64,000 bases of DNA from Mytilinidion resinicola (lineage: Eukaryota > Ascomycota > Dothideomycetes > Mytilinidiales > Mytilinidiaceae). Below are positions 10,401 to 20,386 of this stretch, piece by piece. Both the position numbers and the translations under genes were made by a program. Within the stretch, counting starts at the first letter, position 1, and each line of letters starts with the position of its first letter. The notes below the pieces were generated by a model that was given only the letters and a program-made list of their open reading frames with translations, had not been told where the DNA came from and did no database searches. Location of the stretch: the NCBI RefSeq assembly GCF_010093595.1, contig NW_022985472.1, positions 215,168 to 279,167 of the forward strand, in the 5' to 3' direction.

Positions 10401-13294
10401 TCGGTGTCCCCCTCGCACGGTACGGGCTCGTGACCGACGGGGCGACTGGCCGTGTCGACATGGTCTTGACTATGCACCACGCTCTATACGATGGGTGGTC
10501 GATGCCACTAATCGTTGACCGCGTGAATCGAGTCTACCAGGGACTGAAGACTCAACAATTAGCACCATTCAAGAGCTTTATCAAACACCTCCGGGGCGCC
10601 AGCCGAGCAGAATCAGAGACTCACTGGCGACAGAGCCTCCGCGAAGCCACTGGCCGTACATTTCCCGAGCTTCCATGGGCTGGTTACCAAACGCAAGCCG
10701 ATTCTTTACTTGAGCGATATGTCCCACTTCCCAGACGCTCCGCCTCGAGCACAACTATCGCGACTGCTATTCGCGGAGCATGGGCGTTAGTATCGAGCAT
10801 GTACTCTGGATCCAAGGACATCGTGTTCGGAGAAACTCTCACTGGCCGCAACGCGCCGATTACAGGCGTCGAAAGTATCGAAGGTCCAATGATCACCACA
10901 GTCCCTATCCGCGTACGAGTTGACAGTAGTGCCACAGTCTCTGAATATTTGCAAGAGATCCATGATGATGCTGTTCTGCGTATGCCGCATGAGCATCTAG
11001 GTTTACAATATATCCGACGCCTAAGCCCTGATGCACGCGAGGCTTGCGAATTGCGGACCGGCCTCGTCCTACACCCTAGCAATGCCGAGGATGAGAGACC
11101 AGCGAGTAATGATGAGCCCGCGAACGGTTTTGTACCCGCCGGCGACTCTGAAGCTGCGCGGGAGGCATTGAAGTTCAACACATACGCTCTCATGCTGGTC
11201 TGCGCTCTGGATGACCATGGCTTCCTCATGATGGCCAGTTTCGATTCCAAGACTATCGCTGTACCTCAGATGCAGGATGCTTTGGTGCATATGGAGCGTC
11301 TTGTGCAGCAGCTTTGTGAAGCGCCAAATAAGCTCGTTAGGGACTTGGAGTATACTACCCAACTGGAGCGAGAAGAGCTACGTCGAGTCAGCCTCATTGG
11401 TCCGCATAGCAAAGTTGATGGGAAAGTTCTTGAGGGTGCCACAGCAACATGGATAGTTGACCGTACGAACGTTCAGGTTCTTCTACCGATTGGCGGTCTA
11501 GGGGAGCTTTTGATCGAAAGTTCGACGAATCTCGCCCTACCTTCTGTCGAATTTCCAGCTTCGATCGATGCGATCTTTGCCGAGAAGTCCGCACATGAAG
11601 AGAAGCTGTACCGGACCGGCAAGCTCGCAAGATACAACACAGACGGGTCCATTGTCATCGTTGGCACTGTAGAAGAGGAAGAGAAGTCCACGTTCAACAT
11701 CTCCAAGCCAACCCCAAAGATCCGAGTTCCCGCAGTTTCGGCGAAGCAACGAAAGCTCCTCCGAATTTGGAGTCGCACTCTACAAATTAATGAAAGCGAG
11801 ATCGGTCTTACCGACAGCTTCTTCCAACTAGGCGGTGACTCAATCGGAGCCATGAAGTTGGTCTCCGAAACACGACTCGAAGGCCTTGGACTGAGCGTTG
11901 CGCAAGTCTTCAAGGCAAGGACGCTATACGAGATGGCGAATATCGTCGAAGACTTCCAGCCTTCGGAGACAGTGGTGAAGCCGCATATACCTTTCGCGGC
12001 ACTCGATGTTCCTGACGTGGAGTCTTTCTTGGCAGAATCGATCAAACCGGTCCTTGCGGATCCTTCTTGGACAGTCGTGGACGTCTTACCAGCCCGCCCA
12101 CTCCAAGAAATCGCCGTCCAAGGAACGGTGAAGCTTCCTCGGTACTCCGTTCGATACGAAGCTTTCTACCTCGACTCCGCCATCGACCACGAGCTCCTCT
12201 TTCGCAGCTGCCAAGAACTCGTATCCCGCAACGAGATCCTCCGCACTATCTTCGTCGAGGCAGCTGGCAGCTGCTACGGGGTCGTTCTCCAAGACTTACA
12301 GGTGGAGCTCTCCGAATTCAGTATTGAAGGCGACGTGAAAGACTTCTGCCACAAATACTGCGACCTAGACGTCCAAACACGGATGCCACTCGGCACCCCC
12401 TTTGTCAAGTTCGCTTTCGTGCAAGGCGAGGACGGGAACAGCTGCCTAATTTTCCGGATATCGCACGCGCAGTACGATGAGATATGTCTACCTATCATGC
12501 TACGTCAGCTCTCAGCCATCTACCAAGGACAAACCTCGCCGGAAACGCTGCCCTTTTCGTCATTCGTCAACCGTGTGGTGCGCGAAACGACTCCCACAAG
12601 TATTCCTTACTGGCGCAAGCTTCTCCAAGGCTCTTCAATGTCTTTACTACGCCCGGACATCCCCCTCGAATCCAGGAAAGCCGTCTCGTTCTACAAAACC
12701 GTAGACATTTCCGCCCGCTCCAAAGACATCACCATCGCCACCCTTCCCACCGCCGCATGGGCGCTCTGCTTAGCCCGTCGCCTCTCAACCCAAGACGTCA
12801 CATTCGGCGAAGTCGTCAGCGGGCGGAACATCGATCTTCCCAACGCTGACGCCGTCATCGGACCGTGCTGGCAGTACGTTCCTACTCGCGTCAAGTTCGA
12901 AGACGGCTGGACTGCTCTTGATCTACTCAACCACGTCCAGCGGCAGCACATCGCTAGCGCACCATTCGAGAGCATGGGCCTCAAAGAGATCGTGGAGAAA
13001 TGCACAGATTGGCCGAGCAGTGTTGACTGGTTTGATTCGGTCGTGCACCAGGACGTCGACCATGTCGAGAACTTGGCGTTCTTGTCTGCGAATAGCAAGA
13101 TGGAAACGATTTATCCGCATCTCGAGCCGTTGCGGGAGTGGAAAATACAGGCGTTCCCGCAGGGTGATAGCTTGACGCTTGAAGTTGTGACTTTTGAGTC
13201 GTGGGGGGAGTATGCACGGGGTCTGCTGGATGAGTTGGTAGAGATAATGGGGATGTTCGTGAATAGGTATGGCTCTAAGATTGCACTAAGTTAA
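7466..13294 (+). CDS. NPS6: Extracellular-siderophore NRPS, SidD/NPS6 type (A-T-C-dA-T-C)
   Basis: Cytosolic nonribosomal peptide synthetase, 1,942 residues in one exon. After a Ser/Thr/Glu-rich N-terminus (about 200 residues, disordered) come: adenylation domain 1 (about 205-735; A3 FTSGSTGTPKG near 381, A5 AYGPSE, A7 YKTGDLVKY, A8 GRGDQQVKLRGQRIE); carrier 1 (DSFFGLGGDSLKAMK, from 797); condensation 1 (HHALYDGWS near 1004); a degenerate adenylation remnant (about 1310-1425, keeping only GELLIES and LYRTGKLARY-like pieces); carrier 2 (LGGDSIGAMK near 1455); and a terminal condensation domain with SHAQYD near 1666. That order, the collapsed second A domain and the absent thioesterase are hallmarks of SidD/NPS6, which joins acyl-hydroxyornithine units into fusarinine- or coprogen-type siderophores. 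The first ATG is used; Met at residue 44 is an alternative. Confidence 0.93.
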   Translation: METYLDLPLLSVICCALCLHRILSLSMMHDNLSTDAECALEATMNQVPGVMDGTQSPARKEMGTRSESEKSEGEGAISEGPAEGEVQITEPYVDVKPLEEKDIHTSTTGYPLKPENISETLTEVEVQVTEAQPSITIEPSKENKTHTSTPSTLSPLKSSTSSVGEAAAASPTLSANSSNDDGITAFSTTASTAVSTKDVDLNTVSEKDLDQIWQWNATVPPNLTTCMHDIISAQAAKNLDKIAITSWDGELSYWQVDENSTSLAHHLRGLGVDVGSYVPLCFEKSMWTVVAVLGVMKAGGAFVLTDPSQPEERLRNIVSQTGANIIVTSQTQKELGQRIAPSATVVTVSRDLFNLFDSQASGEVPLPAIPPVPPSSTLYIIFTSGSTGTPKGVIIPHAAFTSGAITRAHIVGYRSHSRVLDFASYAFDVSIDCMLCTLAAGGCICVPSDASRLNDLSGAIRSMNVNMAHMTPSVARVLEPGVLESLEVLGLGGESVSASDASEWGQKTRVIIAYGPSECTVGCTINGDIEIGKAYTSIGKGVGGVTWIVDAADHDKLVPVGEVGELLIEGPIVGEGYLGELEKSKVVFIEDPKWLVAGDRNVPGRRGRLYKTGDLVKYAPDGSGTIVFVGRGDQQVKLRGQRIELAEVEYHLRNHLPSGTGVVAEVITPGGRGDPSLVAFVVEPFKENGADTENTTVPMSPVLERALAEMDQRVATTLPIYMIPSAYIPLRKMPSLVSAKTDRKKLREIGSAMSRQDLAKFRVAQVGSRKPETEMELRIHELWKQILGSELTISANDSFFGLGGDSLKAMKLVAAANSDGLALTVASIFKYPRLADMALQASPKIAGDELEIPAFSLLDGWDVDAVRQEAAKLCGLEASSIEDVYPCTPLQEGLMALSVKIEEAYVAQRVVNLPNFETAQRLQAAFKTAAVESPILRTRIVQFPGRGLMQIVVNEEAIWQSRTNLEDYLTEDRERPMGLGVPLARYGLVTDGATGRVDMVLTMHHALYDGWSMPLIVDRVNRVYQGLKTQQLAPFKSFIKHLRGASRAESETHWRQSLREATGRTFPELPWAGYQTQADSLLERYVPLPRRSASSTTIATAIRGAWALVSSMYSGSKDIVFGETLTGRNAPITGVESIEGPMITTVPIRVRVDSSATVSEYLQEIHDDAVLRMPHEHLGLQYIRRLSPDAREACELRTGLVLHPSNAEDERPASNDEPANGFVPAGDSEAAREALKFNTYALMLVCALDDHGFLMMASFDSKTIAVPQMQDALVHMERLVQQLCEAPNKLVRDLEYTTQLEREELRRVSLIGPHSKVDGKVLEGATATWIVDRTNVQVLLPIGGLGELLIESSTNLALPSVEFPASIDAIFAEKSAHEEKLYRTGKLARYNTDGSIVIVGTVEEEEKSTFNISKPTPKIRVPAVSAKQRKLLRIWSRTLQINESEIGLTDSFFQLGGDSIGAMKLVSETRLEGLGLSVAQVFKARTLYEMANIVEDFQPSETVVKPHIPFAALDVPDVESFLAESIKPVLADPSWTVVDVLPARPLQEIAVQGTVKLPRYSVRYEAFYLDSAIDHELLFRSCQELVSRNEILRTIFVEAAGSCYGVVLQDLQVELSEFSIEGDVKDFCHKYCDLDVQTRMPLGTPFVKFAFVQGEDGNSCLIFRISHAQYDEICLPIMLRQLSAIYQGQTSPETLPFSSFVNRVVRETTPTSIPYWRKLLQGSSMSLLRPDIPLESRKAVSFYKTVDISARSKDITIATLPTAAWALCLARRLSTQDVTFGEVVSGRNIDLPNADAVIGPCWQYVPTRVKFEDGWTALDLLNHVQRQHIASAPFESMGLKEIVEKCTDWPSSVDWFDSVVHQDVDHVENLAFLSANSKMETIYPHLEPLREWKIQAFPQGDSLTLEVVTFESWGEYARGLLDELVEIMGMFVNRYGSKIALS

Positions 13295-13701
13295 GGAGAA
13301 GATCGGCGTTCGTTCTTAGTATTTTCAACTTTTTGATGCTTCGCAAGTACCTACGTTTCCGGCGCTCCATAATCGTTTCGGTATTTTTGAAGGGAGAATG
13401 ATCCGGGGATATGTCACTCCGGCGCTTCCCTAACTTGTCATAGATGTTAGTCCTTTCACTCCACTTAGCTTGGTGAGACGTTCGTTGTGTCCAGCTACTC
13501 AATCGAAGGCTTTAATCCTATAAAGGCTTTAGCCAACTTGACCCGTCTGCTATCTTTCGTTAAACTCTTAAAATCGCCAGCCACTCCAACCTCAAACGCG
13601 CTCTCATTGATATTTATCAAGGCAAGAAGTGTCGTACTTTGAGAGCCAGACATTCTCAACCACAAAATCAAGTATGCTCATTCTCTTCAATGGCATCTAT
13701 A
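13295..13701. other. Convergent intergenic region, nothing recognised
   Basis: AT-richer spacer between the 3' end of the NRPS and the 3' end of the UPF0261 gene. It probably holds both 3' untranslated regions. No repeat or RNA gene is seen. Confidence 0.5.
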
Positions 13702-14985
13702 CTAGGAACATAAGGATCCTTCATGGGTTAGGATAAGCTGTAGCAATCTGTCTGCAATTTTAGTCGCAAATCTCTCATCGTTAATGTTCATCGGCCAGTC
13801 ATCGGCTATGATTTCTGACCCTTCCATCTTCCGTCCCAGGGACCTCCACAAAGCTTCATCGGCTTTGGGATCGTGAAAGGGCGCGCCTTCAACATCAAGC
13901 ACGCTGACACCATGGAGTGGCATCCAAACCTGGACCATCGAAGGGACTTTGGCGGATTCTTTCAGTCTCTCCCCGATCCAAGCACCCACCTGTTTACACT
14001 CCTCTTCGCTTGTCCGCATAAGCGTTACCATCGAGTTATGAACCAGCAGATTCCGGTCTTTGAATTTCTCTGGCACTGTGTCTCTTGGGCCGAAGTTGAC
14101 CATGTCACACGCTCCGAGCGAGACAATGTATGGAATGCCCCTCTCTGCCGCAGCCAGCAGTCGATCCGGACCAGCGCTCATGTTGCCGCCAAATAAGTGG
14201 TCGCAAATCTCCGTTGTTGTGACGTCCAGCACCGCGTCTAGTGCCCCTTCATCAACGAGTCTCTCCATAGCCCTTCCCCCATGCCCTGTAGCATGAAACA
14301 CATAGACCTCACACCCGTTTTCCTCCAACCGCTTCCGCGCAACATCCACACACGGCGTCGTAACCCCAAACATGGTTATGCCCACCTGTATCTTCTTCTC
14401 TCCCTCCTCCTTCGCCTTCTCTTCCTCCCGCACCTTATACGCCGCCGCCATCCCCGCAATCGCGCCAGCAGCATTATCCAGCACGCTCCTCAGCACACTG
14501 TTCAGCCCCGCAACATCCACGACACTGTACATGAGGCAGATATCTGACTCGCCCACAATGGGTCCCACATCTCCACTCGCGACGGTTGAAACGAGCAGCT
14601 TAGGCAGCCCGACTGGACACGCCTGCATCACGGCAGCCGCGACGGATGTGTTGCCGCTCCCACCAGCCGCGACGACGCCGTGTATTGGGTCTTCTGAGAG
14701 GAGATCGAGAAGGCATGCGGTTGCGAGCTTGGAGATTTTGTCTAGCAGCTCGCCGCGGGGGAGGTTTTGGAGGGCATCCGCGTCAAGACGCGTCGGGGAG
14801 GAAGGCTGGTATTCGAGAAGCTGGGATTGGGGTATCGTGACAGCGGGGTCGGAGGAGGGCGTGCGGCCAACGTCGATGAGGGTTATGCGGGCGGAGGGGG
14901 AGTGAGTGAGGATGCGGCAGCGGAGGTAGAGGAGTTCGGGGAGTTTGGTGTCGCAGGTGCCGAGGAGGACGATGTGGGGAGGCAT
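13702..14985 (-). CDS. UPF0261 / Tm-1-like ATP-binding domain protein
   Basis: Single exon, 427 residues from the start MPPHIVLLGTCDTK. The reading frame is open further upstream, but this Met begins the conserved domain. The first strand IVLLGTCDTKLPELLYLR, VVAAGGSGNTSVAAAVM (nucleotide-binding glycine loop), the paired VGESDICLMYSVVDVAGLN and the later FHATGHGGRAMERLVDEG are typical of UPF0261 proteins. In tomato Tm-1 this is the ATP-binding N-terminal half. The second half of Tm-1, a TIM barrel, is encoded by the divergent gene whose start codon lies 409 bp away, so the two products probably work as one complex. The biochemical reaction is unknown. Codon use is normal. Confidence 0.88.
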   Translation of the reverse strand: MPPHIVLLGTCDTKLPELLYLRCRILTHSPSARITLIDVGRTPSSDPAVTIPQSQLLEYQPSSPTRLDADALQNLPRGELLDKISKLATACLLDLLSEDPIHGVVAAGGSGNTSVAAAVMQACPVGLPKLLVSTVASGDVGPIVGESDICLMYSVVDVAGLNSVLRSVLDNAAGAIAGMAAAYKVREEEKAKEEGEKKIQVGITMFGVTTPCVDVARKRLEENGCEVYVFHATGHGGRAMERLVDEGALDAVLDVTTTEICDHLFGGNMSAGPDRLLAAAERGIPYIVSLGACDMVNFGPRDTVPEKFKDRNLLVHNSMVTLMRTSEEECKQVGAWIGERLKESAKVPSMVQVWMPLHGVSVLDVEGAPFHDPKADEALWRSLGRKMEGSEIIADDWPMNINDERFATKIADRLLQLILTHEGSLCS

Positions 14986-15393
14986 GTTGGACGGTTGGTT
15001 ATCGAGTGCGATCGCTAGGAGAGGGTAGTGTAGGAAGCATTCATGGAGACGTGAAGGTTGATAAAGAGAAGGAGAGAGCTTGAAGCTCGAGCTCGGGGAT
15101 CGATGACGCTGGAAACGCGGGGGATCTCCGCCAGGGACTGGAGGACCTCCGATGAGGATCTCATCCCTTAAACACCCATAACCTTTCAATTTATTGGAAT
15201 TCACTTTCCACAATTCAATTGAAAGGCAGTGGACTCTCTAAACATAAAGAGACAAGGTTTTCGGGATTCCAATTCGGGACTTCCGAAAAGACCGCGGAAT
15301 CCGCGTCATCAGATCGCTCGGCTACTTTCTTCTGTTCTGCTTCAATCTGAAGCATTGTTGTAGTATATTCAAAGAAGGTCAATATCAGAAGGC
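14986..15393. promoter_or_regulatory. Bidirectional promoter of the Tm-1-like gene pair
   Basis: Only 408 bp separate the two divergent start codons, so both halves of the Tm-1-like pair share one promoter region. No specific operator is recognised. Confidence 0.45.
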
Positions 15394-16508
15394 ATGCCTC
15401 CTCCAACAGATCGCACAGAAATCATGGCGCGTCTGCGGAAGCAGGTCGCTGAGGGGAAAGCAATTGTAGGTGCTGGAGCGGGTAGGCATAGATTCTCATA
15501 CTTTTCATCTTAAACATCATCTTGTATTATTGTCATGGCTTTCAATTCAACTCTACTGCCTTTAGCATCACTTTGATATTTTCATATACTCAATTTCTTC
15601 TTCTCCTTACGCATTGACCATTTCTTCATCCGTCTCTTAACAAACCCCAACCTGACCACTCCTAGGCATCGGCCTCACAGCCAAATCCGTCGAAGCAGGC
15701 GGCGGCGACCTAATCGTCATCTACAACAGCGGCCGCTACCGCATGAACGGCCGCGGTTCTCTCGCCGGCCTAATGCCATACGGCAACGCAAACGACATCG
15801 TCCTCGAAATGGTACCTCCCCCTTCCCATATCCTCCCCTATCCCCCCCTCAACCCCCCTAACCCAACCCCAGGCCAACGAAACCCTCCCCCTCCTAACCA
15901 CCACCCCGCTCCTCTGCGGCATCTGCGCCACCGACCCTACGCGCCCCCTGCCCCCCTTCCTGGCCCAACTGCGCGCCCTCGGCATCGCCGGCATCCAAAA
16001 CTTCCCCACCGTCGGGCTGATCGACGGCACCTTCCGCCAAGCGCTCGAAGCCACCGGCATGTCCTACGCCGCCGAAATCTCCCTCATCGCCCTCGCGCAC
16101 GGCATGGGCTTCCTCACAACACCCTACGTATTCGATTCCCTGCAGGCGAAACAGATGGCCGAGGCCGGCGCGGATATTGTGGTCGCGCATATGGGGCTCA
16201 CGACGGGGGGGACGATTGGGCTGGGGAAGGAGGGGATGGGGGCGAAGACGCTGGATGAGTGTGTAGCTTTATGCAAAGAGATATTGGGGGCGGTGAGGGG
16301 GGTGCAGGGGGAGGGCGCGATGGTGATTGTGCATGGGGGTCCGGTGGAAGGGGCGGAGGAGGCGCAGTATGTGCTGGAGCGCGTACCGGGGTTGTGTGGG
16401 TTCTATGGGGCGAGTAGCGTGGAGAGGATTCCGGTGGAGAAGGCGATTCGGGGGACGGTGGAAGGGTTAAAGGCTGTTGGGATTAGGAAATATGAGGCAG
16501 GTGCGTGA
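15394..16508 (+). CDS. TIM-barrel (PEP hydrolase-like) protein, C-terminal half of Tm-1-like pair
   Basis: Exons 15394-15481, 15666-15811 and 15873-16508 give 289 residues. Intron 1 is long for this genome (184 nt). Intron 2 is 61 nt and pyrimidine-rich. Visible are [78 protein letters not shown] and the barrel-closing phosphate-type loop [14 protein letters not shown]. These are typical of the TIM-barrel signal-transduction/phosphoenolpyruvate-hydrolase-like family that accompanies UPF0261. In Tm-1 both domains are on one chain; here they are separate divergent genes. Enzymatic activity is not established. Confidence 0.88.
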
Positions 16509-16993
16509 GGGGTGAGGTAGAATGGGACAGAGCTCTCCCGTAGGTAGAGAGGGTAGGTTGAGTGTAAGCAGTGAGGGTGTGAGGGGAGTAAGCCCTTGTT
16601 CTTGATATGGAATGATACTGAAACTCGTTTCTGACATTCCAGCCCGCTTCCCTTCCGGGCAAGTATTGCACTGAGATTAAACACCTTTTCGTATAACCAA
16701 AGCTGACCCAGTTCCCCGCACTTTCGCATTGAAGCGGATGCCACCATTAGCTCTGTATCTGTTGTAGCTGCCGTCAATACCGAAGCCGCAGCGGAGAGGA
16801 TAAGCTACTGTCTTGGAGAGCTTAGTTTTACTTTCTCAGAGATAGAAAGTAGAGGGGAGGACATACTGTGTACCATCTTTGATACTAGCAGGAACTTCCC
16901 CGTACATTATCCGAGTGGGCAAAAGAATCTGTCGCCGCCTCTCCCATGCCTCTCACCAACCTTTCTGATCGTTCGATGCCCTAGAATCGTCTC
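16509..16993. other. Intergenic spacer, nothing recognised
   Basis: No coding frame, repeat or RNA gene is recognised between the TIM-barrel gene and the F-box pseudogene. Confidence 0.4.
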
Positions 16994-18439
16994 TCATCCC
17001 TTTCCAGTCGTACGATTCGCCCTGTTAGCTTCTAAAACCGCTCGTAGTCGCTCATACGCCGTTTGATGCTGACCATCGATAAACCTTAGAGTTGCTTCGT
17101 AGCAATTATTCAGATCCGGACATAAAGGCCGTCCTCATACCCCAGCGACCCGTAAGCGAAGACAGGCCGTTCAGGGTTCTTGTCTAGGATTTCGTAAGCC
17201 TCGAGCGCGTCATCGCCCTCCCCGTAGCGAAGATCTATCGCTGACCATGTAGACCTGTCCTGGGTAGTATCTGCCCAAAATGGAACTTGCCATGGGGTGA
17301 TCTCCAGTCGTCCAAGGCTTTCGGGTTGAGCATCAGACATATGGTCGAAAAGATGACGCCAAGAACACATTCCACTTTTCGGTATACTGTCTTGAAACTC
17401 GAAGGCACCGTAGCAGTCTCGGAACCGAATCTCCTCTAAAGAGGTTTTGTGTGCAGCAAAGAAAGCGGCCAGCTCGACCGATATGCACACCAGCTCAAGA
17501 GAGAGGAATGAGAGATTTGGCATCTGATTCGCAGTGAAGGCTAATGGGGCGTAATAATCAAACCCAAGAGGACCAGATTTCGGGGCGACAATCTTCACTG
17601 TCTTGACAGAGTCCAGGTGGTCGAACATGTATGATGACAGCTTTTTGCAGAAATGAATGTATCCATCGCGGGCTCCAACGTAGAGCGGCTCCCCCATCCG
17701 TTTGGGGTCCAAATCCCGTGTCGTGCCTTCGATCTCGATCGTGAAAGTCTCGATACTACTTAGAAAGTCGTGGAAATCTGGAGTGAGGTACGATTCAAGC
17801 GCAAGCGGAATCAAGTAGAGATGAAGGTCTGTGGTAGAGTGGTTCCGGTTCTTGGAAATCAGGGCATATGTCTCCGACATCAGTGCTCGACGCAGCAGGA
17901 AGCAGGCCCATGTTGCGTGATCGTCGTCATTATCTTACGCTTCGTCCGCCATAACCCAGATCTCGTCTATAATGTCGTCATTGCTGCTGCGTGGTTTTCC
18001 TAGCCAGGACTCTGACTCAAATCGAACGCTCAACGCGTAGAGGTTTCGAAAGCAATTTAGTTCCCCAGGATCTTGAAAACCTGGTTGGCAGCATTTTTTC
18101 GAGGCGCTCGGCGTTCGTGATCATCGTTGCAGGGTCTTGGGAAGTACCGTCATCGCCATCGAATCCATCATCCGCGACGAAGTCAAACATGGCCAAAGTC
18201 CCTACAAACACCAATTTCCTGACATATTGTGCATGCTGACTCTTCGACACCGTGAGAACCGATGTAGCGCTCTTGGCCGTGTTCTTGAGCGTGATCGTGT
18301 GGAAGACCGTCGGAGCAAGCAGCGACCGGTACCTCGTGCAGGTTCTGCTGAGGTTGATGAGTGCGTAGTTGTCATCGCCGAGCTCATGGGCTATGAGCAT
18401 CTGGATCTCGTCCGGCACGTCGACCAGCGGGCACGCCAT
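16994..18439 (-). pseudogene. F-box protein pseudogene (paralogue of the gene at 22.2-23.7 kb)
   Basis: The start MACPLVDVPDEIQMLIAHEL is an F-box. It continues with CTRYRSLLAPTVFHTITLKN, nearly identical to the intact paralogue at 22235-23701. The frame then breaks near 18074-18082, next to a T-run on the coding strand. It resumes in another frame (LYALSVRFESESWLG matching LTMLTVSFDSDSWWG in the paralogue), meets an in-frame TAA at 17935-17937, and continues in that frame (RALMSETYALISKN matching RALMSATFVTITRN). Near 17115-17125 it shifts again and ends YERLRAVLEANRANR, matching YNRLLAIVKANRATR, with a TGA at 16994-16996. Two frameshifts and one stop make it a pseudogene. Introns could hide one lesion, but no good donor and acceptor explain all three. 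Confidence 0.8.
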
Positions 18440-18671
18440 GATGGCCTTCGATGGGTTTTGTAGTGGAGGAAGGAGAATCTAATGGTTTGAGTAGTTACTA
18501 GCTAGGCGCGCTGGGTTAGTTTGGGGGCGCTAGTATGTGATTGATAGATTGCTATCCCCACGAAGCACCGCCTGAGGTGCCCATACTTTCCCAGTCATTC
18601 AAAAGGATGAAATCACGTCCCTCTTGGATCTCTAAAAGCAGGTCGAACAGAACAGTGTACAGAGCCTCCGA

Positions 18672-20386
18672 TTACGACTGGCTCATGACTTCCCGCGCCT
18701 CGAGGAGCTGGAGATAAACACCTGCAGCATTCCACCTAGCATCTATACCCGTAAATGTCTCTCTAAGGATTTTCACAAGCTCAGGGATCCCTCGACCATA
18801 GCGTATATGTGCCCCACAGAGATGGTACGCGAAAAAGAGGCCCCATGGAGAAATAGCCTCGGGATCGCGACCTATGAAGCATCGCTGTCTAACGAGGTTC
18901 CTACTTACCGTCTCATTGATTTGTCGAATGACAACTCTTGCGCGCTGAGAGCGATCCGTGTCATCAGCAGCGTAGAACGAAGGCATATACAGAGCAACGA
19001 GAGCGCTATATCCAGATAATCAGAGAGATTCGTGAGCAGTCGAGAGCACATACCTATAAATGAAGGTAATCTGGTCATAATCTGGCTCGTCCATGTCATG
19101 CGAAGCGGCAAGCATGGAGTGAAGGGTCCGATCTAACTGCATCCAGACGTCATCTTGAAACGCCGATTCACTGGAGACATGGCGGAGGACCTGGCCCAGC
19201 AACCTCGCGGCTTGGCATAATAGCGCGAATTTACTCATGTGAGCGGTCATTGGTGAAGACAACCTGAACGAATCGTCTGATCTGACGATCTGAAGAATTT
19301 GTAAGCACGTGGAGGACCGCGGAGGGTATGGGGCATACGCCTTGGTCCCACACGGCGTCGTCCGCCGGCAAAAAGTCATCTAGGCTAGGGTCCGCGGTCG
19401 CAAAGGGCCTCCCGGGGCAACCGACATTCACGAAGCTACGATGCCAATCAATATCAAACCAAGAGTATAGCTCGACAAGCATTTTGACGGCGAAAGAACT
19501 GGGAACTGACCGGTCTAAGATCACAATTGCCCACCAAACTCTCCTCCTCTCTTCAACCTCAATCAAGGTCACGGCTCTTCTTGTATTCAACGTTCCACCA
19601 ACATTGATGCCATGAGCGTGTGCATATCGGGCACATGCACCAATAGACAGGTAGGCTGCAGGGTATATAGCCTGCCCGAGTTCGTAGAGAGCGATGAGTA
19701 TCCCAGCCTGCAAGATTGGGATCGAAAAGATGCTAGACCCTTCGACTTCGAGGTAGAAGTGCTTCGCGGTATAGTATAGGGGAGTCCGAGGGTTCCGTGG
19801 GCTTACGGGAGGGAGCGTTGTGATGAGCTTAAGAGAGACTAGAAGAAGTGCGATGTCGGGTTGAGATTGGAAGGAACGTAGGTGGAGTTCATGAAACCGT
19901 TTCTTAGAGATAAATGGCATCCACATGTGTATGTGCTCGAAGAATTTAGATGCCGTGGCGCGAATTTCATCTATGTCTCCAAGTAGTTGTAGAATGTGGG
20001 CTGGAACGGGAGGAGCAACACAGGAGATATCAACCTGCCCATGCTGTAAAATACCCGGATCCAAGAACAGCATGGTCGGAAAGTCAAGGGATTGGGCATC
20101 CGCGCGATCTTCGTCGGCGTGGATACCATGCCACGGTCGGTCGGGTACGGATGCCGAGTTGCGGGATTGCTCCAGCGTTGAGTATTCACACGTCAAGTTC
20201 CTCCTATTTCCGTTGTGATAAGCCCCGCGACGTGTGGACAGGGATTCAGTATCCAATGAAATGGACTCACTTGGTGCATTGCGAACATCTGGGAAGTGCC
20301 TTGTCGCATTTCCTCTTCCGTGCTTTACATGAAGTGCACACTTGCTGTGCCTGATCAAGGCTAGATTCGCTGTTGGGTGTGCGCAT
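18672..20386 (-). CDS. Zn2Cys6 transcription factor with fungal-specific regulatory domain
   Basis: Nuclear DNA-binding regulator of 516 residues. Exons, minus strand: 20386-20271, 20203-19339, 19289-19054 and 19005-18672; introns are 67, 49 and 48 nt. The start MRTPNSESSLDQAQQ leads into CTSCKARKRKCDKALPRCSQC, completed across intron 1 by TKRNLTC. This is the C-x2-C-x6-C-x6-C-x2-C-x6-C binuclear zinc cluster, which only appears once the first intron is removed. The middle region (HIHMWMPFISKKRFHEL, ERRRVWWAIVILDR) is the fungal_trans regulatory domain. The gene is divergent from a short-chain dehydrogenase with three CGGCCG palindromes between them, so local regulation is possible. No target is known. 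Confidence 0.88.
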
